A stretch of 16,296 bases of DNA. Source: Caulobacteraceae bacterium. Its GTDB lineage: Bacteria > Pseudomonadota > Alphaproteobacteria > Caulobacterales > Caulobacteraceae. Both the position numbers and the translations under genes were made by a program. Shown piece by piece: positions 7,020 through 13,555 of the stretch (its first letter is position 1; each line of letters starts with the position of its first letter). The stretch covers positions 1 through 16,296 of the forward strand of contig JADZBR010000057.1 in NCBI GenBank assembly GCA_020852035.1, given 5' to 3'. The notes under the pieces were generated by a model. That model ran no database searches. It worked only from the letters and a program-made list of their open reading frames with translations, and was not told the origin of the DNA.

Positions 7020-7031
7020 TGCCGCGCGGCA
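7020..7031. repeat. 12-bp perfect palindrome upstream of the RcnB-family gene
   Basis: TGCCGCGCGGCA, 48 bp upstream of the RcnB-family start, inside the 111-bp gap after the DUF454 gene. It could be an operator or a fragment of a terminator. At this GC content chance is a fair alternative. Confidence 0.25.
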
Positions 7032-7083
7032 TGAACTCGTGCTGAACGCATCTGTCAGGCTTTTGGATGCCTCGGCGGGCCGC

Positions 7084-7452
7084 TCAGGACGCACGCGGCG
7101 CGGGGCGCGAGACCACATAGGCGGCGATCAGCGCCAGGACGGCGGCGACCAGCAGCGCCAGCCAGGGCTTGGGATGCGCGGCGAACCAGAAGACCAGGAA
7201 GCCGCCGGCGATGCCGAGGCAGGCCAGCACCTTGGCCTTGCGCGGCACCGCGCCTTCCTGACGCCAGGCGCGCAGCGGCGGGCCGAACCTCGGATGGTTC
7301 ATCAGCCAGGCTTCCAGCCTGGGCGAAGATCGCGCGAAGCAGGCCGCGGCCAGGATCAGGAAGATGGTCGTCGGCATCAGCGGCAGGAAGACGCCGACGA
7401 TCGCCAGGCCGACCAGGGCGACGCCCGCCACGCGCAGCAGCCAGCGCGTCAC
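7084..7452 (-). CDS. DUF454 (YbaN-like) inner-membrane protein
   Basis: 122-aa membrane protein with about four hydrophobic segments, near residues 4-22, 27-41, 73-92 and 96-114. It matches the DUF454/YbaN pattern: GVFLPLMPTTIFLILAAACF, then the polar loop ARSSPRLEAWLMNHPRFGP with P-R-F-G-P, and AVPRKAK before the second helical pair. The function of this widespread small family is unknown. The only in-frame start at the conserved N-terminus is GTG at 7452, with no strong Shine-Dalgarno sequence. An ATG at 7458-7460 is out of frame. It lies downstream of the DUF3297 gene on the same strand with a 102-bp gap, so co-transcription is possible but unproven. Confidence 0.85.
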   Translation of the reverse strand: MTRWLLRVAGVALVGLAIVGVFLPLMPTTIFLILAAACFARSSPRLEAWLMNHPRFGPPLRAWRQEGAVPRKAKVLACLGIAGGFLVFWFAAHPKPWLALLVAAVLALIAAYVVSRPAPRAS

Positions 7453-7519
7453 GCCGCCATTCCCGCCGAAGTCGCCCGCCGTGTCATCACGAGGCAGATG
7501 AGCACTTCGGTTTCTTCAC

Positions 7520-7535
7520 CGGCGCAAGGGCGCCG
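7520..7535 (-). terminator. Possible weak hairpin after the DUF3297 gene
   Basis: CGGCGC-CCTT-GCGCCG on the minus strand, about 20 nt after the DUF3297 stop: a 6-bp GC stem with a 4-nt loop. No U-tract follows, so this is tentative. The rest of the 7453-7554 gap shows nothing else. Confidence 0.25.
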
Positions 7536-7554
7536 CGCCCGCAACGGCGCGCCG

Positions 7555-7803
7555 CTACTGACCGTCAGCCTCGCGCAGGTAGGGCTCGACCACGCCGTTC
7601 AGCTTGATGGTCATCTGTTCGCCCTTGCGGTTGACCGTCTTGCCGACCGCCAGCCGCACCCAGCCTTCGCTGACGCAATATTCGTCGACGTTGGTCTTGT
7701 CCTGGCCGTTGAACCGCACGCCGACGCCGCGACTGAGCAGGGCCTCGTCGTAGTAGGGGCTGTTGGGGCTCGCCGAGAGGCGGTCGGGAAGGGTGTCGCT
7801 CAT
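7555..7803 (-). CDS. DUF3297 family protein
   Basis: 82-aa soluble protein recognisable as DUF3297 from its near-invariant segments: MSDTLPDRLSASPNSPYYDE at 1-20, GVGVRFNGQDKTNVDEYCVS at 26-45, EGWVRLAVGKTVNRKG and MTIKLNGVVEPY near the end. Full length for the family. No function is established; no catalytic motif, signal peptide or membrane segment is seen. The ATG at 7803 begins the conserved N-terminus. It is divergent from the acetyltransferase gene at 7881, with 77 bp between starts. Confidence 0.9.
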   Translation of the reverse strand: MSDTLPDRLSASPNSPYYDEALLSRGVGVRFNGQDKTNVDEYCVSEGWVRLAVGKTVNRKGEQMTIKLNGVVEPYLREADGQ

Positions 7804-7880
7804 GGCCGCTTGATAGCCAGTCGGCGCGCCGAGGTGAACCGGCTTCCTGGCCCAGGCCGGGCCGGTGTAGAGGCGGACCG

Positions 7881-8450
7881 ATGCCTGACGCCGTGCGCCT
7901 GATCAAGCCGGAGATGGACGCCCTGCCCGCCTACCGGGCGGCGCTGGAGCGCGGCTGGTCGCCGGACAATGTCGGGCTGGAGAAGACCATCGCCCGCGAG
8001 CTCGCGGCGATCGAGGCCGATGCGGCCGGCTTCGTCGCCGGGCTGGATGATCTGCAGGCGCGCGGCGGCCCCATCGCCATGCCGGACGGAACGCTGATGG
8101 AACGGTTGCCGGGCTACCGCCGCTGGCTGATGGACGGCGAGGCGTTCTGCGGCTCGTTCGGCTTTCGCTGGCGGCCGGGCACGGAGGCGCTGCCGCCGCA
8201 CGTGCTGGGTCACGTGGGCTATGCGGTGCCCGAATGGAAGCGTGGCCGCGGCTACGCCACGCGCGGGCTTGCGCTGCTGCTGCCTGGCCCCCGGGCGATC
8301 GGCCTGGCCTATGTCGAACTGACCACCGACCCGGACAACGAAGCCTCCCAGAAGGTGATCCTCAACAACGGCGGCTATCTGGTGGAACGCTTCACCAAGC
8401 TCGCCGCCTATGGCTCGGCCGAAGCGCTGCGCTGGCGCATCAACCTCTAG
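7881..8450 (+). CDS. GNAT-family N-acetyltransferase
   Basis: 189-aa predicted acetyl-CoA-dependent acetyltransferase. The acetyl-CoA pyrophosphate loop is visible at residues 116-126 (VPEWKRGRGYA), following the strand HVLGHVGYAV. A later strand VELTTDPDN leads into NEASQKVILNNGGY, where GNAT enzymes place the Asn-x-x-Ser helix. The N-terminal 60 residues are polar and helical. The substrate cannot be read from the sequence. It resembles general COG3981-like acetyltransferases more than RimI or antibiotic acetyltransferases. GAGG 7-8 nt before the ATG supports the start. It ends 7 bp from the convergent tetR-type gene. Confidence 0.85.
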   Translation: MPDAVRLIKPEMDALPAYRAALERGWSPDNVGLEKTIARELAAIEADAAGFVAGLDDLQARGGPIAMPDGTLMERLPGYRRWLMDGEAFCGSFGFRWRPGTEALPPHVLGHVGYAVPEWKRGRGYATRGLALLLPGPRAIGLAYVELTTDPDNEASQKVILNNGGYLVERFTKLAAYGSAEALRWRINL

Positions 8451-8457
8451 GCGAACT

Positions 8458-9042
8458 TCAGGGCCGCCCGGCGCTCAGCGTGTGCAGGATCATCCCGCGC
8501 AACCGCCCCTCAAGCTGGTCGAGTTCGGCCTCGCCCAGCGAGAAGTCCGGGTTGATCGCCCGTGAGACCCCCATGCCCATCATCAGCGCGCCCAGCAGGC
8601 GCGCCACAACCTCGGCGTCGGCCCCGCCGATCCACTGGGCCATCGGCTCGAAGAAACGGCTGTCGCCCAAACGGCGGCTGGCCTCGGCCGCGCGCGGCGA
8701 GGAGGCCGAACGCAGCATGATGAGGATGCTGTCGAGCTTGGTGTCCGCCTGCGGCTCGCGCACCATCATGTGCGCCATGCGGGCCGCGAAGTCCTCGCGC
8801 GTGCCGTGGAACAGCTCCGCGGCGTTGGCCGTGGCCGCCAGCACAGCGGCGAACAGCTCCTCCTTGCCGCCGAAATACCGGGAGATCAGCGCCGCATCGA
8901 CGCCGGCGTCGGCGGCGATCTCGCGCAGGCCCGCCCGGTCGTAACCTTCACAGGCGAAACGGCAGCGGGCGGCGTCGAGGATGTCCTGCCGGGTCGCCTC
9001 GGCGTTGCGGCGGCGGGCGACGGCGAGCCCCACGGCGGTCAT
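8458..9042 (-). CDS. TetR-family transcriptional repressor of the efflux operon
   Basis: 194-aa regulator. The TetR DNA-binding domain spans about residues 17-65, with the helix-turn-helix at about 37-57 (GLREIAADAGVDAALISRYF) followed by GGKEELFAAV. The rest is the all-helical ligand-binding and dimer domain, of no specific recognisable subfamily. It is transcribed away from the adaptor-RND gene across a 127-bp region that contains two operator-like dyads, the standard arrangement of local efflux repressors such as AcrR, MexR-like and TtgR genes. It likely represses the pump and possibly itself, with release by a pump substrate; this is inferred from layout only. Upstream GGAG lies close to the ATG, with a GGGAGGG further back. 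Confidence 0.9.
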   Translation of the reverse strand: MTAVGLAVARRRNAEATRQDILDAARCRFACEGYDRAGLREIAADAGVDAALISRYFGGKEELFAAVLAATANAAELFHGTREDFAARMAHMMVREPQADTKLDSILIMLRSASSPRAAEASRRLGDSRFFEPMAQWIGGADAEVVARLLGALMMGMGVSRAINPDFSLGEAELDQLEGRLRGMILHTLSAGRP

Positions 9043-9068
9043 GTCTCCAGATCCCTCCCCGGAATCTT

Positions 9069-9084
9069 GTCATCGACTGTTGAC
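9069..9084. promoter_or_regulatory. Operator-like dyad 1 for the TetR regulator
   Basis: GTCATCGACTGTTGAC, an imperfect dyad overlapping the predicted -35 element of the efflux operon. It belongs to a 19-bp repeat (9069-9087) found again at 9111-9129 with only two differences. Confidence 0.6.
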
Positions 9085-9107
9085 TTACACTCAAGCGGGC
9101 GTATGTG
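9080..9107 (+). promoter_or_regulatory. Predicted promoter of the efflux operon
   Basis: -35 TTGACT (9080-9085), a 16-bp spacer, then -10 TATGTG (9102-9107). Transcription would begin at about 9114, inside operator-like dyad 2. Both dyads overlap essential promoter positions, so a bound repressor would block polymerase. Confidence 0.55.
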
Positions 9108-9110
9108 GAA

Positions 9111-9126
9111 GTCATCAATTGTTGAC
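9111..9126. promoter_or_regulatory. Operator-like dyad 2 for the TetR regulator
   Basis: GTCATCAATTGTTGAC, palindromic at 7 of 8 pairs, covering the expected transcription start. It is the better of the two copies and lies exactly 42 bp from dyad 1. Confidence 0.65.
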
Positions 9127-9169
9127 TTAGGGTCGCGCTCCCTCGCGATCCACGCCTTGGGGATAGGGC

Positions 9170-12100
9170 ATGCGTTCTGGATTATGGGTGGCGCTGGGCG
9201 TCACGGTCGCATGCCTCGGCCTGAGCGCATGTGGGCGAGGCCAGCCGCAACAGCAAGGCCAGCCGACGCCGATGGTTTCCGTAGCGACGCCGCTGCGGGA
9301 GAAGGTGGTCGATTGGGACGAATTCACCGGCCGCTTCGAGGCGGTCGAGCAGGTCGAGGTGCGCGCGCGCGCCGGCGGCTACCTGCAGGCGGCGCATTTC
9401 CGCGACGGGCAATATGTCCGCAAGGGCCAGCTCCTCTTCACCCTCGATCCGCGCCCGGCGCAGGCCCAGCTGGCCGCCGCCCAGGCGCAGGCCGCCCAGG
9501 CGCGCGGCGAGGCGGCGCGGGCCGAGACCCTGCTGGCCGCCCAGGCCATCTCCCGGGAGGAGTTCGAGGCCAGGCGCGCCGCCGCCCTGGTGGCCGAGGC
9601 GGCCGTCCGCGCCCGCCGGCTCGACCTGGAGTTCACGCGGGTGACGGCGCCGGCCTCCGGCGTGGTCTCCGACCGTCGGGTGGATCCCGGCAACGTCATC
9701 GCCGGCGGAACCTCGGCGGCGGACGTCTTGACCACCATCGTCTCGACCAGCCCGATCCACTTCGTCTTCGACGCCTCGGAATCGCAGCTTCTGAAATACC
9801 AGCGTCAAGCCGGTGAGCGCGGCTCGCGGGTGCAGGTGCGTCTGCAGGACGAGGCCGACTACCGCTGGAACGGCGCCATCGACTTCTCCGACAACGCCCT
9901 GAACGATTCCACCGGCGCCATCCGCATGCGCGCCACGGTCGCCAATCCGGTCGGTTTCCTGAAGCCCGGCATGTTCGGCCGCGCCCGCGTCGAAGGCTCG
10001 GGGCCCTATGAGGCCCTGCTGATCCCGGACGGGGCGGTGGTCGCCGACGGCGCGCGCAAGGTCGCCTATGTGGTGGCCAAGGACGGGACCGTGCAGCCCA
10101 AGCCCCTGCAGCTCGGCCCGGTCAGCGGCGGCCTTCGGGTGGTGCGCTCCGGCCTTCGCCCGGACGACCGAGTGATCGTCAACGGGGTGCAGCGCGCCCG
10201 GCCCGGCGAGAATGTGCAGGCCCGCAACGTGGCGATCACGCGCCCGGCCAAGGCCGCGCCGCCGACCGTCACCACCAGCGCCCCGCCCGCCTCCAGCGCC
10301 ACGCCGGCCGGCTCGGAGCGCGCGCCAGTGAAGTTCTCACACTTCTTCATCAACCGCCCGATCTTCGCGGCGGTCATCGCCGCGTTCATCTCGATCCTCG
10401 GCGTCTTCGCCTATCCGCAGCTGCCGCTGTCGCAGTATCCGGACATCGCCCCGCCGACGATCGCCATCATGGCCCCCTACCCCGGCGCCTCGGCCGAGAC
10501 CCTGGCCGAGACCGTCGCCGCGCCCCTGGAGCAGGAGGTCAACGGCGTCGAGGGCATGCTCTACATGACCTCCTCCTCGGCCAACGGGGTGGCGCAGATC
10601 ACCGTCACCTTCCGGCCGGGAACCGACCTCGACGCGGCCCAGGTGCTGGTCCAGAACCGCGTGGCGCTCGCCGAGCCGCGCCTGCCCGAGCAGGTGCGCC
10701 AGATCGGCGTGACGGTGAACAAGCAGTCCACCGGATTCCTGATGCTGGTGGCCCTGACCGCCGACGACCCCAGCGTCGACATCGACTATGTCGGCAACTA
10801 CGCCACCGGCCAGTTGCGCGACCGGCTGTTGCGTGTGCCCGGCGTCGGCGGCGTGCAGGCGTTCGGCGGCGGCCTCTACGCCATGCGGATATGGATCGAC
10901 CCCGGCAAGGCGGCCGCCCGCAACCTCACCGCCAGCGAGATCATCGCCGCCCTGCGCGCCCAGAACGTGCAGGTGGCCGCCGGCAGCCTGGGCGCCCCGC
11001 CGTTCGACTCCAACGTCGCGCGCGAGCAGCCGCTGCAGGTCGAGGGCCGGCTTTCCGACCCGCGGGAGTTCGCCAATGTGGTGATCAAGACGACCGCGGA
11101 CGGCGGCGTGGTGCGCGTCGGCGACGTGGCGCGCGTCGAGCTGGGCTCGCAGGAATACGGCATCCGCGGCTACTTCTCCGGCAAGCGCGGCATCGGCCTG
11201 GCGGTGATCCAGCAGCCGGGCTCCAACGCCCTCGACGCGGCCGAGGCGGTGCTGGCGGCGGTGGAAGAGGCCAAGCCGAACTTCCCGCCGGGCGTCAGCT
11301 ACACGATCCCCTACAACCCGACCGAATATGTCGCCGCCTCCGTGGAGGCGGTGCAGAGCACCCTGGTGGAGGCGATCATCCTCGTCGTCCTGGTGGTGAT
11401 CGTCTTCCTGCAGACCTGGCGGGCGGCGATCATCCCGATCGCGGCCATTCCGGTGGCCCTGGTCGGCACCTTCGCCGTGCAGCTGATGCTCGGCTATTCG
11501 ATCAACTCGCTCTCGCTGTTCGCCCTGGTGCTGGCGGTGGGCATCGTGGTCGACGACGCCATCGTGGTGGTCGAGAACGTCGAGCGGAACATCCGCGCCG
11601 GGCTCACACCCCGCGAGGCGGCCTTCCGGACGATGGACGAGGTCTCCGGCGCGTTGATCGCCATCGGCCTGGTCCTCCTGGCGGTGTTCGTCCCGACCGC
11701 CTTCGTCTCGGGCATCCCCGGGCAGTTCTACCGCCAGTTCGCGGTGACCATCTCGGCCGCCGCGATGATCTCGCTGCTGGTCTCCCTCACGCTCTCGCCA
11801 GCCCTGGCCGCCATCCTCCTGAAGCCGCACGAGGGTCACACGCCGGAGGCCGAGCTGCCGGCCTGGCGCCGCCCGCTGGCCATCGCCGGGCGCAAGTTCA
11901 ACGAGGGCTTCGACTGGCTGTCGGACAACTACGGCAAGCTGACCGCCCGGCTGATCCGCGCCTCGCTGATCGTGCTCGTGGTCTACGGCGGCCTGCTGGT
12001 CCTCACCGGCTGGCGACTGGGCGCGACCCCCACCGGCTTCATCCCACAGCAGGACCAGGGGGTGCTGATCGGCGTCATCCAGTTGCCGCCCGGCGCTTCG

Positions 12101-13555
12101 CTGGAGCGCACCGACACGGTGCTGAAGCGCACCGCCGCGATGATCTCGGACGAGCCGGGCATCGAAAGCGTGGCCGCCTTCGCCGGCCTCGACGGCGCCA
12201 GCTTCTCCTCGGCCTCCAACGCCGGGACCATGTTCATCCGCCTGAAGGACTGGTCCGAGCGCGGCTCCAAGCTCTCCGCCGACGCCATGTCCGGGAACAT
12301 CATGCAGAAGCTGGGCTCGGTCGAGGAGGCCAACGTCTTCGTGCTCTCGCCCCCGCCCGTGCAGGGCCTGGGCAACGGCGGCGGCTTCAAGATGATGGTG
12401 CAGAACCGCGGCGGCGGCGACTACCGCGCCCTGGAGCAGGCCGCCAACGACATGGTCGGCGCGGCCCAGGGCTCGGGCCAGACGCAAGGGGTGTTCAGCC
12501 AGTTCAACACCGGCTCGCCGCGCATCACCGCCCAGGTCGACCGCGACAAGGCTCTCTTGCTCGGCGTGCAGCCGGGCGACGTCTACGCCACGCTCGGCGC
12601 CTATCTCGGCTCGACCTATGTCAACGACTTCAACCTCCTGGGCCGCACCTTCCGGGTGACCGCCCAGGCCGAGCCGACCTCGCGCGACGACGCTTCCGAC
12701 GTGGCCAACCTGAAGGTGCGCTCGGCAGGCGGCGGCATGGTCCCGCTGGGCTCGGTCGCGACGCTGGAGGACGGCACCGGCCCGCAGCGGGTGGTGCGCT
12801 TCAACCTCTTCCCCGCCGCCGAGGTGCAGGGCCAGGCCGCGCCGGGGGTCTCCTCCGGCCAGGCGCTGAATGTGATGGAGGGCCTGGCGGCCGAGAAGCT
12901 GCCGCAGGGGTTCACCTACGAATGGACCGAGCTGGCCTACCAGGAGAAGGCGGCCGGCAACACCGCGGCGATCGTCTTCCTGCTGGCGGTGGTGTTCGTC
13001 TTCCTCGTGCTGGCCGCCCAGTACGAAGCCTTCACCCTGCCGCTGGCGGTGATCCTGATCGTGCCGATGTGCATCCTGGCGGCCATCGTGGGCGTGAACC
13101 TGCGCGGGATGGACAACAACATCCTCACCCAGGTGGGCTTCATCGTGCTGGTCGCCCTGGCCGCCAAGAACGCCATCCTGATCGTGGAGTTCGCCAAACA
13201 GGCGGAGGAACGCGAGGGCATGGACCGCTTCCAGGCCGCCGTCGCCGCCGCGCGCACGCGCCTGCGGCCCATCCTGATGACCTCCTTCGCCTTCATCTTC
13301 GGGGTGGTCCCGCTGATGATCGCCACCGGCCCCGGCCAGGAGATGCGCCAGGCGTTGGGCACCGCCGTGTTCTTCGGGATGCTGGGCGTGACCTTCTTCG
13401 GCCTGATCTTCACGCCCGTGTTCTATGTGGTCTGCCGCTGGATCGCGCTTCGCCTGCCCAAGCCGCCGGCCAAGGAGCGCCTCTACCCCACCACCAGCGG
13501 CGGCACCGCCCACGACCCGCTGGACGACGACGCGCCGGAAGGAGCCCGCCCGTGA
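9170..13555 (+). CDS. RND efflux adaptor and permease in one open frame (apparent fusion)
   Basis: 1461 codons without a stop. Residues 1-386 are a complete AcrA/MexA-type periplasmic adaptor: lipobox LSAC with Cys21, barrel-sandwich (lipoyl) halves at about 57-95 and 155-190, an Ala/Gln-rich coiled-coil hairpin at about 97-152, a beta-barrel at about 190-270, a membrane-proximal domain to about 350 and a Pro/Ala/Thr tail. Residues 387-1461 are a full HAE1-type RND permease. The frame passes from the tail straight into KFSHFFINRPIF, the usual permease N-terminus. In homologous operons these are two genes. A lipoprotein adaptor is periplasmic while the permease N-terminus is cytoplasmic, so a literal fusion poses a topology problem. 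Either the permease restarts at GTG 10328, or a stop was lost by mutation or sequencing error. The start is ATG 9170, shortly after the operator region. Confidence 0.7.
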   Translation: MRSGLWVALGVTVACLGLSACGRGQPQQQGQPTPMVSVATPLREKVVDWDEFTGRFEAVEQVEVRARAGGYLQAAHFRDGQYVRKGQLLFTLDPRPAQAQLAAAQAQAAQARGEAARAETLLAAQAISREEFEARRAAALVAEAAVRARRLDLEFTRVTAPASGVVSDRRVDPGNVIAGGTSAADVLTTIVSTSPIHFVFDASESQLLKYQRQAGERGSRVQVRLQDEADYRWNGAIDFSDNALNDSTGAIRMRATVANPVGFLKPGMFGRARVEGSGPYEALLIPDGAVVADGARKVAYVVAKDGTVQPKPLQLGPVSGGLRVVRSGLRPDDRVIVNGVQRARPGENVQARNVAITRPAKAAPPTVTTSAPPASSATPAGSERAPVKFSHFFINRPIFAAVIAAFISILGVFAYPQLPLSQYPDIAPPTIAIMAPYPGASAETLAETVAAPLEQEVNGVEGMLYMTSSSANGVAQITVTFRPGTDLDAAQVLVQNRVALAEPRLPEQVRQIGVTVNKQSTGFLMLVALTADDPSVDIDYVGNYATGQLRDRLLRVPGVGGVQAFGGGLYAMRIWIDPGKAAARNLTASEIIAALRAQNVQVAAGSLGAPPFDSNVAREQPLQVEGRLSDPREFANVVIKTTADGGVVRVGDVARVELGSQEYGIRGYFSGKRGIGLAVIQQPGSNALDAAEAVLAAVEEAKPNFPPGVSYTIPYNPTEYVAASVEAVQSTLVEAIILVVLVVIVFLQTWRAAIIPIAAIPVALVGTFAVQLMLGYSINSLSLFALVLAVGIVVDDAIVVVENVERNIRAGLTPREAAFRTMDEVSGALIAIGLVLLAVFVPTAFVSGIPGQFYRQFAVTISAAAMISLLVSLTLSPALAAILLKPHEGHTPEAELPAWRRPLAIAGRKFNEGFDWLSDNYGKLTARLIRASLIVLVVYGGLLVLTGWRLGATPTGFIPQQDQGVLIGVIQLPPGASLERTDTVLKRTAAMISDEPGIESVAAFAGLDGASFSSASNAGTMFIRLKDWSERGSKLSADAMSGNIMQKLGSVEEANVFVLSPPPVQGLGNGGGFKMMVQNRGGGDYRALEQAANDMVGAAQGSGQTQGVFSQFNTGSPRITAQVDRDKALLLGVQPGDVYATLGAYLGSTYVNDFNLLGRTFRVTAQAEPTSRDDASDVANLKVRSAGGGMVPLGSVATLEDGTGPQRVVRFNLFPAAEVQGQAAPGVSSGQALNVMEGLAAEKLPQGFTYEWTELAYQEKAAGNTAAIVFLLAVVFVFLVLAAQYEAFTLPLAVILIVPMCILAAIVGVNLRGMDNNILTQVGFIVLVALAAKNAILIVEFAKQAEEREGMDRFQAAVAAARTRLRPILMTSFAFIFGVVPLMIATGPGQEMRQALGTAVFFGMLGVTFFGLIFTPVFYVVCRWIALRLPKPPAKERLYPTTSGGTAHDPLDDDAPEGARP
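10315..10330 (+). promoter_or_regulatory. Internal ribosome-binding site and GTG start for the permease
   Basis: GGAG (10315-10318) lies 9 nt before GTG (10328-10330), which encodes the residue where RND permeases normally begin (MKFSHFF). The GTG is followed by A, giving GTGA: a TGA at 10329-10331 in the +1 frame would be a classic adaptor stop overlapping the permease start. Confidence 0.5.
10328..13555 (+). CDS. RND multidrug efflux permease, HAE1/AcrB family (from internal GTG)
   Basis: This is the permease part of the open frame above, given separately because its own start is plausible. It has 1075 aa, in the range of AcrB (1049). It is a proton-driven inner-membrane drug exporter working as a trimer with the adaptor and an outer-membrane channel. 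Counting from the GTG, Asp409-Asp410 in VGIVVDDAIVVVENVER match the TM4 proton-relay aspartates of AcrB (407/408). Lys947 in ALAAKNAILIVEFAK matches AcrB Lys940. The N-terminus KFSHFFINRPIFAAVIAAFI is TM1. Two large periplasmic loops lie between TM1-TM2 and TM7-TM8. Substrates cannot be predicted. The stop overlaps the start of the outer-membrane factor. Confidence 0.75.
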   Translation: MKFSHFFINRPIFAAVIAAFISILGVFAYPQLPLSQYPDIAPPTIAIMAPYPGASAETLAETVAAPLEQEVNGVEGMLYMTSSSANGVAQITVTFRPGTDLDAAQVLVQNRVALAEPRLPEQVRQIGVTVNKQSTGFLMLVALTADDPSVDIDYVGNYATGQLRDRLLRVPGVGGVQAFGGGLYAMRIWIDPGKAAARNLTASEIIAALRAQNVQVAAGSLGAPPFDSNVAREQPLQVEGRLSDPREFANVVIKTTADGGVVRVGDVARVELGSQEYGIRGYFSGKRGIGLAVIQQPGSNALDAAEAVLAAVEEAKPNFPPGVSYTIPYNPTEYVAASVEAVQSTLVEAIILVVLVVIVFLQTWRAAIIPIAAIPVALVGTFAVQLMLGYSINSLSLFALVLAVGIVVDDAIVVVENVERNIRAGLTPREAAFRTMDEVSGALIAIGLVLLAVFVPTAFVSGIPGQFYRQFAVTISAAAMISLLVSLTLSPALAAILLKPHEGHTPEAELPAWRRPLAIAGRKFNEGFDWLSDNYGKLTARLIRASLIVLVVYGGLLVLTGWRLGATPTGFIPQQDQGVLIGVIQLPPGASLERTDTVLKRTAAMISDEPGIESVAAFAGLDGASFSSASNAGTMFIRLKDWSERGSKLSADAMSGNIMQKLGSVEEANVFVLSPPPVQGLGNGGGFKMMVQNRGGGDYRALEQAANDMVGAAQGSGQTQGVFSQFNTGSPRITAQVDRDKALLLGVQPGDVYATLGAYLGSTYVNDFNLLGRTFRVTAQAEPTSRDDASDVANLKVRSAGGGMVPLGSVATLEDGTGPQRVVRFNLFPAAEVQGQAAPGVSSGQALNVMEGLAAEKLPQGFTYEWTELAYQEKAAGNTAAIVFLLAVVFVFLVLAAQYEAFTLPLAVILIVPMCILAAIVGVNLRGMDNNILTQVGFIVLVALAAKNAILIVEFAKQAEEREGMDRFQAAVAAARTRLRPILMTSFAFIFGVVPLMIATGPGQEMRQALGTAVFFGMLGVTFFGLIFTPVFYVVCRWIALRLPKPPAKERLYPTTSGGTAHDPLDDDAPEGARP

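Noticed and set aside
10337..13513. Long minus-strand open frame (1058 codons) opposite the RND permease
   Set aside because: Antisense shadow caused by codon bias; the composition (His, Gln, Asp, Gly, Arg runs) is that of a mirrored alpha-proteobacterial gene, and no start or ribosome-binding signal supports it.
10891..13554. Plus-strand frame running upstream of the outer-membrane factor through the permease
   Set aside because: Only the part from 13555 looks like a protein (lipobox and NodT motifs). The upstream part is Arg-rich out-of-frame reading of the permease.
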